A stretch of 27,010 bases of DNA from JBELMB01 sp042088665. GTDB lineage: Bacteria > Pseudomonadota > Alphaproteobacteria > Rhodobacterales > Rhodobacteraceae. Positions 8,299 through 15,745 of the stretch are shown one piece after another. The stretch lies in contig JBELMB010000060.1 of assembly GCA_042088665.1 (NCBI GenBank), positions 1-27,010 on the forward strand, written 5' to 3'. Position numbers and translations under genes: made by a program. Each line of letters starts with the position of its first letter. Position 1 is the stretch's first letter. Below the pieces are notes generated by a model, which saw nothing but the letters and a program-made list of their open reading frames with translations, did not search any database and was not told where the DNA came from.

Positions 8299-9324
8299 TC
8301 AGTCCTGCAGAATGGCGCTTTCCCAGGCGCGCAGAAAGCTGCCCATCTTGAGCCGGTCCAGATGCACCAGCAGACCGGGGCCGAGGCGGATGTATCGGTA
8401 GCTGGCGCCGGGCTCTGCACCATCTCCGCTGAGCCGGTCGAACTCGTACCGCGGCAGGGGTTTGTCGAGCCAGGCGATAGACAGCATGTGATCCAGAAAG
8501 GCGGCGGCTGCCCTTGGATCGCGGGAACTGCGTGGGATCAGGGCGGTGCGCAGCATCACGGTGGTGAAATCCTGTGGATAGACGATGGCGACGTTCTGGC
8601 CGTCGTCGCGTGCTTCGGCGTAGCTGCCCAGCACGTTGTAGGCGACGGCGAGTTCACCGCTGGCCACGGCCTCGATCATTTGCGACGAGCAGCAATAAAG
8701 CCGGGCCTCAAGAAAGCCCATGATTTCCGTCAGGCGCCAATAGCTTTCGGATGTGCGGGCGTCCTGCGTCGCCAAAAGATAGCCAAGCCCCGAATTGCGC
8801 ACGTCGTAGGTGCCGATGCGCCCGCGAAACCGGTCGGGGTGTTTGCGCAGGAGCGCGATCAGCTCTTGCCGGGTTCCGGGCAGGCCGATGTCGGCAAAAT
8901 CCTTGCGCGACAGGACGATGGCGGCAGGTTCCCGGGTAAAGGCAAAGAGGTGGTCGCGCCAGCGGGCCCAGTCGGGGATGCCTTCGGTCACCGAGGATCG
9001 ATGCGACAGCGCGTGCCCGTCGTTGGCCAGCTTTGTCTGCAGGTTCATGGCGCTGGAGATCGCCAGATCGAACGCGGCGTTCTCTTTGAACAAAGCCCGC
9101 ATCACTTCGCCCGAACTGGCAACCACGTAATCGACCGCCGTGTCGGGTGTTTCTGCGAGGTAGGCCTCGATGACAGGGGCAAAGACCGCCCTGTCCGCGG
9201 TGGACAGCACGCGCAGAACGGTGCCCGCCGCCTCGGACCCGAACCAGTGGCGGTCTTCGATCTCGAAGGCTGTCGCCACCGGGGCGAGCAGGATCAGGGC
9301 AAGGGAAAGCGCAAGGTGACGCAT
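8299..9324 (-). CDS. Periplasmic substrate-binding protein (AfuA/PgtC-like), likely accessory sensor of TctDE
   Basis: A 341-residue secreted protein. The signal peptide MRHLALSLALILLAPVATA ends in an AxA-type site near residue 19. The mature part resembles type-II iron/phosphoglycerate-type binding proteins (SBP_bac_1/AfuA/PgtC): VLRVLSTADRAVFAPVIEAY, SSGEVMRALFKENAAFDLAI, VASGELAVAYNVLGSYA. An unusual pair of adjacent cysteines occurs in RLYCCSS. No permease or ATPase gene adjoins it. It starts 31 bases inside the 3' end of tctE, so it is co-translated with a histidine kinase. This matches the layout of three-component sensors such as Salmonella PgtABC, in which the binding protein reports the ligand to the kinase; that role is inference here. 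The ligand is probably a tricarboxylate or related acid. Confidence 0.8.
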   Translation of the reverse strand: MRHLALSLALILLAPVATAFEIEDRHWFGSEAAGTVLRVLSTADRAVFAPVIEAYLAETPDTAVDYVVASSGEVMRALFKENAAFDLAISSAMNLQTKLANDGHALSHRSSVTEGIPDWARWRDHLFAFTREPAAIVLSRKDFADIGLPGTRQELIALLRKHPDRFRGRIGTYDVRNSGLGYLLATQDARTSESYWRLTEIMGFLEARLYCCSSQMIEAVASGELAVAYNVLGSYAEARDDGQNVAIVYPQDFTTVMLRTALIPRSSRDPRAAAAFLDHMLSIAWLDKPLPRYEFDRLSGDGAEPGASYRYIRLGPGLLVHLDRLKMGSFLRAWESAILQD

Positions 9325-10676
9325 GCGCCGGGTCCTTTCATGTTGTTGGCCATGTCAAGCCTCCCGCCATGGGCGGTCATGACCTCGTCGACGATGGTCA
9401 GGCCGAGGCCGGAACCGACCACCCCTTCGACATTTGCGCCACGGGCAAAGCGCTGCGTGAGCGCGGTCAGATCGGTGTCCGGAAAGCCAAGACCCGTGTC
9501 GCTGATCCGGACCACGGCATGCGCGTCAATGGCGCTGAGCGTGACACGCACGGCACTGTCGCGGGGTGAATACTTGATCGCATTGTCCAGCACGTTGCGC
9601 AGGGCATTCTGCACAAGGATCGGGTCGCCGCGGGTGTGCAAGTGGCCGCTGACCTCTGCCTCCAGCGCGATGTCGCGCAGATCGGCGGTCGGGCGCAGGC
9701 GGTCCACGATGTCCAGCACCATGTGGCCCAGATCAATGTCCACTTCCTCGAGGTGGTCGGTGCGAAAGGTCACCATGGCATGATCCAGAAGCTGCCCAGC
9801 CGCGCGGGAGCTTTCGTCGATGGCACGGATCATTTCGCGCACGCTCTTGCGGTTCTCTTCCTTTTCGACGCGACGCAGGGTCACTTCGGCCTGCATTCGC
9901 ACGGTGGCCAAAGGGGTGCGGACGCGGTGGGCGGCCTCGGCGATGAAATCCTCTGACCGGCTGAGCGAGGTCTGCAATCGGGCGATGAACCGGTTGAGCG
10001 CGGCCACCAGCGGGACCATTTCCAAAGGCACGCGCGACACCACGGGCCGCAGATCCTGGGGGCCGCGGCGGGTGACGGAGAGGGCCAGTTGCTCCAGCGG
10101 CTTGATGGCGGCGCGGGCGGCGATCACCGCCAGCAGGGCGGCAGAGACAAAGAAGCCGATGCCAAGTGCCGCCGCGGAGCGCGAGATCCGCATCAGGGTC
10201 ACGCGCTGGCCGGAGCGGGTCTGGCCCACGGTTGCCGTCAGGCGGATGAGCGTGTCACCCGAGGCCAGCGCTCGCGCCGCGGAGACGATGCGCACGTCCT
10301 GCCCTTGAAACGTGATCGTGGCAAAGCCCATGTCGTCCTGCCGGGCAGCGGGCGCCTTGGGCAGGGTGTCATAGCCGGTCTGGAACACACCATTGGCGTC
10401 GATGGCGTAATAGACCGCGTCGTCGTGCAGGTTTGCCAGCATCGAGAAGGCGGAGTAGGGCAAGTCCAGCACCAGCCCGCCTTCCTCGATGGTGGCGGCA
10501 TCAAGGATCGACGTGACCGACGCCGCGAGGATGTTGTCCTGGCTTTCTTCGGCCAGTTGCCGCGCAAAGCCCTGCACGATCAGGAACAGAGCGAGGGCAA
10601 GGATGGCGGAGCCGCTGAGCAGTTGCACCACGAGTTGCCGGCGAATGGAGCCAGTGGCGGTGCCCGGGTCTTTCAT
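9294..10676 (-). CDS. tctE: TctE-like sensor histidine kinase
   Basis: A 460-residue membrane histidine kinase. TM1 is about residues 15-38 (VVQLLSGSAILALALFLIV), followed by a periplasmic loop of about 130 residues (2CSK_N-type sensor), TM2 about 168-187, a HAMP-like linker, a DHp helix with the H-box FIAEAAHRVRTPLA (phospho-acceptor His250), the N-box NALRNVLDNAIKYS, G1 DTGLGF and G2 GSGLGLTIVDEV. All catalytic boxes are intact. Its ATG overlaps the tctD stop (ATGA at 10673-10676), so the pair is coupled. It is encoded divergently from tctCBA, which supports regulation of tricarboxylate uptake. Confidence 0.92.
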   Translation of the reverse strand: MKDPGTATGSIRRQLVVQLLSGSAILALALFLIVQGFARQLAEESQDNILAASVTSILDAATIEEGGLVLDLPYSAFSMLANLHDDAVYYAIDANGVFQTGYDTLPKAPAARQDDMGFATITFQGQDVRIVSAARALASGDTLIRLTATVGQTRSGQRVTLMRISRSAAALGIGFFVSAALLAVIAARAAIKPLEQLALSVTRRGPQDLRPVVSRVPLEMVPLVAALNRFIARLQTSLSRSEDFIAEAAHRVRTPLATVRMQAEVTLRRVEKEENRKSVREMIRAIDESSRAAGQLLDHAMVTFRTDHLEEVDIDLGHMVLDIVDRLRPTADLRDIALEAEVSGHLHTRGDPILVQNALRNVLDNAIKYSPRDSAVRVTLSAIDAHAVVRISDTGLGFPDTDLTALTQRFARGANVEGVVGSGLGLTIVDEVMTAHGGRLDMANNMKGPGACVTLRFPLP

Positions 10677-11338
10677 TCGTTGCCCAGCCGGTAGCCCAGG
10701 CCGCGGACGGTGACGATCTGCACCGAGGCGCCCTTGAGATGGCGGCGCAGCCTGCCGACGTAGACTTCGATGGCGTTTTCCGTGACGTCCTCGTCGTAGG
10801 AAAACAGCCGGTCGACGAGCTTTGCCTTGGAAAAGATCTGGTTCGGCGCGCCGATGAACACCTCGAAGAGACGCAGTTCGCGGTTGCGCAGATGCACCAC
10901 CCGGTCGCCGATCTGGATGGTTCCGGCCAGCGAATCAAACACAAGGTTGCCCAAGGTGCGTTTGTTTTCTGCCCGCCCGCCGCGACGGCGCAACACGGCG
11001 CGGCAGCGCGCTTCCAGTTCGGCAAAGTCGAAGGGTTTGGTGATGTAATCATCCGCGCCGAGGTCGAGAACACCAACGCGGTCAGAGATCTCGGAGCGCG
11101 CGGTGAGCACGATCACCGGGGTGGCTTCGGCCCGCCGGCGATGCGATTCCAGAAAGGCGCGCCCATCGCCGTCAGGCAGCATGATATCCAGCAAGATCAA
11201 GTCATAAGCCGTGGTCGAGACATAGTGCGCGGCCTCGTCCAGCGTGGGCGCGTGATCGACCACATGACCGTCCAGCGTCAGCCTGTCCAGCACCGCTTCG
11301 GCGAGCTTCTGATTGTCTTCCACGTAGAGATAACGCAT
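10673..11338 (-). CDS. tctD: TctD-like OmpR-family response regulator
   Basis: A 221-residue response regulator. The receiver domain has the acidic pocket VEDNQ (6-10), phospho-acceptor Asp51 in LILLDIMLPDGDG, the conserved Thr in VLTARSE and Lys in YITKPFDF. The C-terminal winged helix has the OmpR/PhoB signature LRNRELRLFEVF and ENAIEVYVGRLRRHLKG followed by VRGLGYRLG. It should be phosphorylated by the neighbouring TctE and bind direct-repeat DNA; a candidate site lies in the divergent region with tctC. Length and motifs are complete. Confidence 0.94.
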   Translation of the reverse strand: MRYLYVEDNQKLAEAVLDRLTLDGHVVDHAPTLDEAAHYVSTTAYDLILLDIMLPDGDGRAFLESHRRRAEATPVIVLTARSEISDRVGVLDLGADDYITKPFDFAELEARCRAVLRRRGGRAENKRTLGNLVFDSLAGTIQIGDRVVHLRNRELRLFEVFIGAPNQIFSKAKLVDRLFSYDEDVTENAIEVYVGRLRRHLKGASVQIVTVRGLGYRLGNE

Positions 11339-11445
11339 GGCCTGCGGCCCTCCCCGATGCCGCGTGTCAGGTTCATGTCAGCTTTATGCGGTCCCTTGTC
11401 CGTGATGCGCGGCCAAGGAAGCCGCTGTCAACCGGGAGGAAAACC
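11339..11445. promoter_or_regulatory. Divergent regulatory region tctD / tctC
   Basis: These 107 bases separate tctD (minus) from tctC (plus). It holds a TGTCAG direct repeat (see separate entry) and the tctC ribosome binding site GGGAGGA at 11434-11440. No clear -10/-35 pair with good consensus is visible towards tctC, as expected for an activator-dependent promoter. The same region must also drive tctDE. Confidence 0.6.
11365..11381 (+). promoter_or_regulatory. Candidate TctD-binding direct repeat
   Basis: TGTCAG occurs at 11365-11370 and again at 11376-11381, a period of exactly 11 bases, about 65-80 bases before the tctC start codon and about 27-43 bases from the tctD start. OmpR/PhoB-type regulators typically bind tandem half-sites with a 10-11 base period, so this is the best operator candidate. 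A weaker partial copy (TGTCAA) occurs at 11426. Confidence 0.5.
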
Positions 11446-12432
11446 ATGACACATCTGACACTGGGCCGTCGCGCCCTGCTCGTTGCTGCGACCGCAGCCC
11501 TGACGCTGGGTGCGCCCGCCTTTGCCGGCGGTCACCAGCTGCTGGACAAGATTCACTTTCTGATCCCCGGCGGTGCCGGTGGTGGCTGGGACGGCACGGC
11601 ACGTGGCACCGGCGAGGCATTGACCGAAGCGGGCCTTGTTGGCTCCGCGTCGTATGAGAACATGTCCGGCGGTGGTGGCGGCAAGGCCATTGGCTACCTG
11701 ATCGAGAACGCGGAGAGCCTGCACGACACGCTGATGGTGAATTCCACCCCCATCGTGATCCGCTCGCTGACTGGCGTGTTCCCGCATAACTTCCGCGATC
11801 TGACGCTGGTCTCCGGCACGATCGGCGATTACGCGGCGCTCGTGGTGTCCAAGGACAGCTCGATCAACTCCATGGGAGAGCTGCTGGCGGCCTATGACGC
11901 GGATCCCAGCGCAACGGCCATCGGCGGTGGCTCCGTGCCTGGCGGCATGGACCATCTCGTTGCGGCCATGGTGATGGAAGCTGCCGGCAAAGACGCGCTG
12001 GGCGTGAAATACATTCCCTATGACGCGGGCGGCAAGGCCATGGCGGCCCTTTTGTCGGGTGAAATCAAGGCGCTCTCCACCGGCTTCTCCGAGGCCGTGG
12101 CGCTTGCGCAGGCGGGTGAGGTCAAGATCCTCGGCGTGACGTCCGACGCACGCGTCGATGCCTATGCAGATGCACCAACCATGATGGAACAGGGCATTGA
12201 CACGACCTTTGTGAACTGGCGCGGGTTCTTTGCCGCACCGGGCCTCCCGGAAGACAAGCTGGCCATGTACACCGACGCGATCGGCAAGATGTACGAGACC
12301 GAAGAGTGGGAAGCCGTGCGCGCGCGCAACGGTTGGGTCAACATCCACAACCCGGGCGACGATTTCAAAACCTTCCTCGAAAACCAGGAGACCGTGATCG
12401 GCGACCTGATGAAAAAGCTCGGCTTCCTGTGA
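11446..12432 (+). CDS. tctC: Tripartite tricarboxylate transporter substrate-binding protein TctC
   Basis: A 328-residue periplasmic binding protein of the TctC/Bug family. Its signal peptide is MTHLTLGRRALLVAATAALT with cleavage after about APAFA (residue 27). The family motif near the N-terminus, FLIPGGAGGGWDGTARGTGE, and SYENMSGGGGGKAIGYL form the carboxylate-binding beta strands; PYDAGGKAMAALLSGEIKAL is the second conserved block. The frame is open 20 codons upstream, but the ATG at 11446 is preferred because GGGAGGA precedes it and it begins the signal peptide. It delivers the acid to TctAB in the inner membrane. Downstream CoA-ester genes suggest citrate or a close analogue. Confidence 0.93.
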   Translation: MTHLTLGRRALLVAATAALTLGAPAFAGGHQLLDKIHFLIPGGAGGGWDGTARGTGEALTEAGLVGSASYENMSGGGGGKAIGYLIENAESLHDTLMVNSTPIVIRSLTGVFPHNFRDLTLVSGTIGDYAALVVSKDSSINSMGELLAAYDADPSATAIGGGSVPGGMDHLVAAMVMEAAGKDALGVKYIPYDAGGKAMAALLSGEIKALSTGFSEAVALAQAGEVKILGVTSDARVDAYADAPTMMEQGIDTTFVNWRGFFAAPGLPEDKLAMYTDAIGKMYETEEWEAVRARNGWVNIHNPGDDFKTFLENQETVIGDLMKKLGFL

Positions 12433-12450
12433 TCGATTGATCGGAGGCCC

Positions 12451-12521
12451 GGCGCGCGGGTTGGCTCGCGCGCCGGAATTTTTCAAAAATTCCGGCCCGA
12501 TTTCTTTGAAAGAAATCGGCC
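12451..12521. repeat. Three consecutive inverted repeats between tctC and tctB
   Basis: Three hairpin-forming palindromes lie side by side in the 122-base tctC-tctB gap: arms GGCGCGCG/CGCGCGCC (12451-12458 and 12467-12474); arms GCCGGAATTTTT/AAAAATTCCGGC (12472-12483 and 12485-12496) around a single central C; arms CCGATTTCTTT/AAAGAAATCGG (12497-12507 and 12509-12519) around a single G. Hairpins 1 and 2 share 12472-12474, so they are mutually exclusive at the base, as in an attenuator. No T-run follows. Probable roles are protecting the tctC message from 3' decay or partly terminating before tctB. Confidence 0.75.
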
Positions 12522-12554
12522 ACCTTCCACCACTTCGACAGGGGAGAGACCGTT

Positions 12555-13037
12555 ATGGCGCTCGACCGATGGATCGCGCTGATCATTCTGATCATGGCGC
12601 TTGCCTATGGCTATGCCGCGTTCTTCACCATGGACCAGTTGCTGCCACCCTTCATGCAGCGCAACCCGATCTGGCCCAGCACATTCCCCAAGACGCTCTC
12701 TGTCATGGCCATCGTGGCCGCGTTGGTCATCCTCCTCGGTCTCGAGAAATCCCAGGGTGAGACAAAGGTCGGCGACATCGATTACCGGCGCCTGGGGGAC
12801 TACAAGGTCGGGCAGGCTCTGGCGCTGCTGGGGCTGATGGTGGCCTATGCCTTGTTGTTGCGTCCCGCGGGATTCCTTCTGGCGACCTCTGGTTTCTTGT
12901 GCTTCGGCGCGATTGTCCTCGGAGAACGCAAGCTGCACGTCCTGATCCCCGTTGCCGCGGTCGCAACCGGGGCCGTCTGGTACCTCGTCGAGGGGGTGCT
13001 GGGCATCGTCCTGCGCCCCTTGCCGTTCTTCCTCTAA
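12555..13037 (+). CDS. tctB: Tripartite tricarboxylate transporter small membrane subunit TctB
   Basis: A 160-residue small membrane protein with four hydrophobic segments: about 7-28 (WIALIILIMALAYGYAAFF), 47-67, 86-108 and a long C-terminal one from about 120 (FLLATSGFLCFGAIVLG and VAAVATGAVWYLVEGVLGIV). This four-helix pattern and its position between tctC and tctA identify it as TctB; sequence conservation in the family is low. The ATG follows GGGGAGAG. It pairs with TctA as the membrane part of a secondary transporter. Confidence 0.9.
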   Translation: MALDRWIALIILIMALAYGYAAFFTMDQLLPPFMQRNPIWPSTFPKTLSVMAIVAALVILLGLEKSQGETKVGDIDYRRLGDYKVGQALALLGLMVAYALLLRPAGFLLATSGFLCFGAIVLGERKLHVLIPVAAVATGAVWYLVEGVLGIVLRPLPFFL

Positions 13038-13047
13038 GGAGAGTCCC

Positions 13048-14568
13048 ATGCTCGAAGGTTTGCTCGTCGGTCTCTCAACGGCCTTTTCCGTCACCAACCT
13101 GCTGATGGTTATCGGTGGCTGCCTCATTGGTACGTTCATCGGCATGCTGCCGGGGCTGGGGCCGATGTCGATCATCGCCATCATGATCCCGGTGGCCATC
13201 ACAATCGGCGATCCGTCCGCGGCCTTGATCCTGCTGGCCGGGGTCTATTACGGCGCGATCTTCGGTGGGTCCACCTCGTCGATCCTGCTGAATGCGCCCG
13301 GGGTGGCGGGCACTGTGGCCACCAGTTTTGACGGATACCCCATGGCCCGCGCCGGCAAGGCCGGCAAGGCCCTCACGGTGGCGGCCATCGCCTCCTTTGC
13401 CGGGGGGACAATTGGCGCCGTGCTCTTGATGATCTTTGCGCCCATGCTGTCCTCTGTGGCGTTGCTGTTTCACTCGGCGGAGTATTTTGCGCTGATGGTG
13501 GTCGGATTGTCTGCCATCGCGGCCTTTGCAGGCACGGGCAACGTGGCCAAGGCCGTTCTGATGACCCTCGTCGGACTGATCCTCGCCACCGTGGGCGAAG
13601 GCGCGCTGTTCAACATGCCGCGTTTCACCATGGGCATCATGGACCTGCAATCCGGGTTCAGCTTTATCACGCTTGCCATGGCCATGTTCGCCCTGCCTGA
13701 GGCGCTGTTCCTCGTGATGAACCCGGCGCGCAGCGTGCAGACCACGGGCGACAGCGGAAAGATCGACAACCTGCGCATTTCCGCAGCCGAGGCCCGCAGC
13801 ATCGCGCCGGTCATCGGGCGTCAATCGTTGCAGGGCTTCTTCATCGGCGTCTTGCCGGGCGCCGGGGCCACGATCGCGTCCTTTCTGGGCTACGCGGTAG
13901 AGCGCAACATCGCCACCAAGGAAGAGCAGGCAGAATTCGGCAAGGGGTCGATCAAGGGTCTCGCAGCGCCGGAAACGGCGAACAACGCCGCCTGCACCGG
14001 GTCCTTTGTGCCGCTTCTGACGCTTGGCATCCCGGGATCGGGCACCACGGCGATCCTGCTTGGCGCGCTTATTGCGCTGAACGTGACACCGGGGCCGCGG
14101 CTGATGATTGACGATCCGGAAATCTTCTGGGCGGTCATCATTTCCATGTACATTGGCAACATCGTGTTGCTGATCCTGAACCTGCCGCTGATCCCTTACA
14201 TCGCCAAGATCCTCGCGATTCCACGCAACTATCTGATCCCCTTCATCCTCTTCTTCACGCTGATGGGCAGTTATATCGGGCAGAACAACGCGACTGAACT
14301 GCTGTTCCTCGTCGGGCTGGGAGTCTGCGCGACGATCCTGCGCTTTGCCGATTATCCGCTGGCGCCGCTGCTGATCGGGTTCATCCTTGGCTCCATGCTG
14401 GAGGATAATTTCTCCCGCTCCATGCAGCTTTATGACGGGATCGGATTTGTGCTGGAACGTCCGATGACGCTGGGCCTTCTGGTCGTTGCGGCGCTGCTGG
14501 TGTTGATCCCCAGTTACCGTGCGCGGCGGGCAAGGATCCGGGCCAGAGGCGTGGCCGATGGCGACTGA
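13048..14568 (+). CDS. tctA: Tripartite tricarboxylate transporter large membrane subunit TctA
   Basis: A 506-residue polytopic inner-membrane protein and the translocating subunit of the transporter. It has the TctA duplicated motif: GTFIGMLPGLGPMSIIA near the N-terminus (about 28-44) and FIGVLPGAGATIASFLGYA in the second half, plus YGAIFGGSTSSILLNAPG and LLTLGIPGSGTTAILLGAL. The start is the ATG at 13048, ten bases after the tctB stop, with AAGGAGAG before it; the frame is open 32 codons further upstream inside tctB but that has no site. Its 3' end overlaps the CoA-transferase start by 11 bases, tying uptake to catabolism. Confidence 0.96.
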   Translation: MLEGLLVGLSTAFSVTNLLMVIGGCLIGTFIGMLPGLGPMSIIAIMIPVAITIGDPSAALILLAGVYYGAIFGGSTSSILLNAPGVAGTVATSFDGYPMARAGKAGKALTVAAIASFAGGTIGAVLLMIFAPMLSSVALLFHSAEYFALMVVGLSAIAAFAGTGNVAKAVLMTLVGLILATVGEGALFNMPRFTMGIMDLQSGFSFITLAMAMFALPEALFLVMNPARSVQTTGDSGKIDNLRISAAEARSIAPVIGRQSLQGFFIGVLPGAGATIASFLGYAVERNIATKEEQAEFGKGSIKGLAAPETANNAACTGSFVPLLTLGIPGSGTTAILLGALIALNVTPGPRLMIDDPEIFWAVIISMYIGNIVLLILNLPLIPYIAKILAIPRNYLIPFILFFTLMGSYIGQNNATELLFLVGLGVCATILRFADYPLAPLLIGFILGSMLEDNFSRSMQLYDGIGFVLERPMTLGLLVVAALLVLIPSYRARRARIRARGVADGD

Positions 14569-15745
14569 GCCGCTGTCAGGCATCCGGGTTCTGGATCTGA
14601 CCAACGTTCTGGCGGGGCCCTATTGTTGCTATCAGCTGGCGCTCATGGGGGCGGAAGTCATCAAGGTCGAGCGCCCCGGCGGCGGGGATCTTGCGCGCCA
14701 ACTGGGCGCGGATGCGGCGCGCAATGCGGCTGGCATGGGGATCAGTTTCCTCGCGCAGAATGCCGCGAAACGTTCTGTTACGCTGAACCTGAAGGATCCG
14801 CGGGGCAGGGATCTGCTGTTGCGGCTGGTGCGCACCGTCGACGTCGTGGTCGAGAATTTTCGCCCCGGGGTGATGGCGCGTCTCGGGCTGGATTACGAGA
14901 CGCTGAAGGACACCAATGCGCGGCTGGTCTATTGCGCGATTTCCGGCTTTGGGCAGGACGGTCCCTGGCGGGACAACCCGGCCTATGACCAGATCGTGCA
15001 GGGCATCAGTGGTGTGATGTCCGTGACAGGAGACGCAGACAGCGCGCCGCTGCGTGTGGGCTATCCGCTGGCGGATACGGCAGGCGGAATGGCGGCGGCA
15101 TTCGCAATTTCTGCCGCGCTGAACCAGCATCCGCGGGGCGTGTTCCTCGACATCTCGATGACGGATGCGGTGCTGTCGGCGATGGGATGGGTGGTATCCA
15201 ACCATCTGATCGGAGGCGTCACGCCGGGCGCGCATGGCAATGAAAACACCACCTCTGCGCCGTCGGGCACCTTTGCCACCGCGGACCAGCCGATCAACAT
15301 CGCCGCCAACCGGGACAGCCAATGGGACAGTCTTGCCCGTCACCTTGGCCTCTCGGAGTTGCTGAACGATCCGGACTATGCCACGCGCGAGGACCGCAAG
15401 CGCAATCGCGAGGCGCTGCGCCGCGCTCTTGAAACCGTGCTGACGACAAAGACCGCGGCGGAATGGGTGACAGAGTTGAACGCGCTGGGCGTGCCGACCG
15501 GGCCGGTGCTCAGCGTGCCGCAGGTCCTGTCCGAGGCACAGATCCGCGACCGCGGGCTGGTGACCAGCGTCGATCTGGGGGGCGAGCAGCTGTCGGTGAC
15601 CGGCGCGCCCGTGGTGGTCAATGGCCAGCGCCCCGTGCCCAAGACGCCCCCGCCGGTGCTGGGACAGGACAATGAAACGGTCTGGGGGGCGCTTGGGCTG
15701 GATGCGCGGGAACGTGATCATCTGCAACGTGAGGGCGTGTTATGA
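14558..15745 (+). CDS. CaiB/BaiF-type (class III) CoA-transferase
   Basis: A 395-residue class III CoA-transferase. Family features: SGIRVLDLTNVLAGPYCC at the start, GAEVIKVERPGGGD (32-44), ENFRPGVMARLGLDYETL (about 99-116), YCAISGFGQDGPWRDNPAYD, and LADTAGG with Asp173 at the position of the catalytic Asp of formyl-CoA transferase (Asp169). These enzymes swap CoA between acids through an enzyme-bound mixed anhydride. It starts inside the end of tctA and its stop overlaps the lyase ATG (ATGA at 15742), so import, CoA activation and cleavage appear co-translated. Likely reaction by context: transfer of CoA (from acetyl- or succinyl-CoA) to citrate or a similar acid; the donor and acceptor are inference. 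Confidence 0.93.
   Translation: MATEPLSGIRVLDLTNVLAGPYCCYQLALMGAEVIKVERPGGGDLARQLGADAARNAAGMGISFLAQNAAKRSVTLNLKDPRGRDLLLRLVRTVDVVVENFRPGVMARLGLDYETLKDTNARLVYCAISGFGQDGPWRDNPAYDQIVQGISGVMSVTGDADSAPLRVGYPLADTAGGMAAAFAISAALNQHPRGVFLDISMTDAVLSAMGWVVSNHLIGGVTPGAHGNENTTSAPSGTFATADQPINIAANRDSQWDSLARHLGLSELLNDPDYATREDRKRNREALRRALETVLTTKTAAEWVTELNALGVPTGPVLSVPQVLSEAQIRDRGLVTSVDLGGEQLSVTGAPVVVNGQRPVPKTPPPVLGQDNETVWGALGLDARERDHLQREGVL

Noticed and set aside
8362..9783. 473-codon plus-strand frame
   Set aside because: Shadow of the binding-protein and tctE genes, which carry a signal peptide and kinase boxes on the minus strand.
12451..12521. Intrinsic terminator after tctC
   Set aside because: Strong stems exist, but no T-run follows and tctB/tctA continue the same operon; kept as inverted repeats with possible partial termination.
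13075..14604. 509-codon minus-strand frame
   Set aside because: Antisense of tctA; composition is Arg/Gln/Asp/His-rich with no fold or motif, while tctA has clear membrane motifs.
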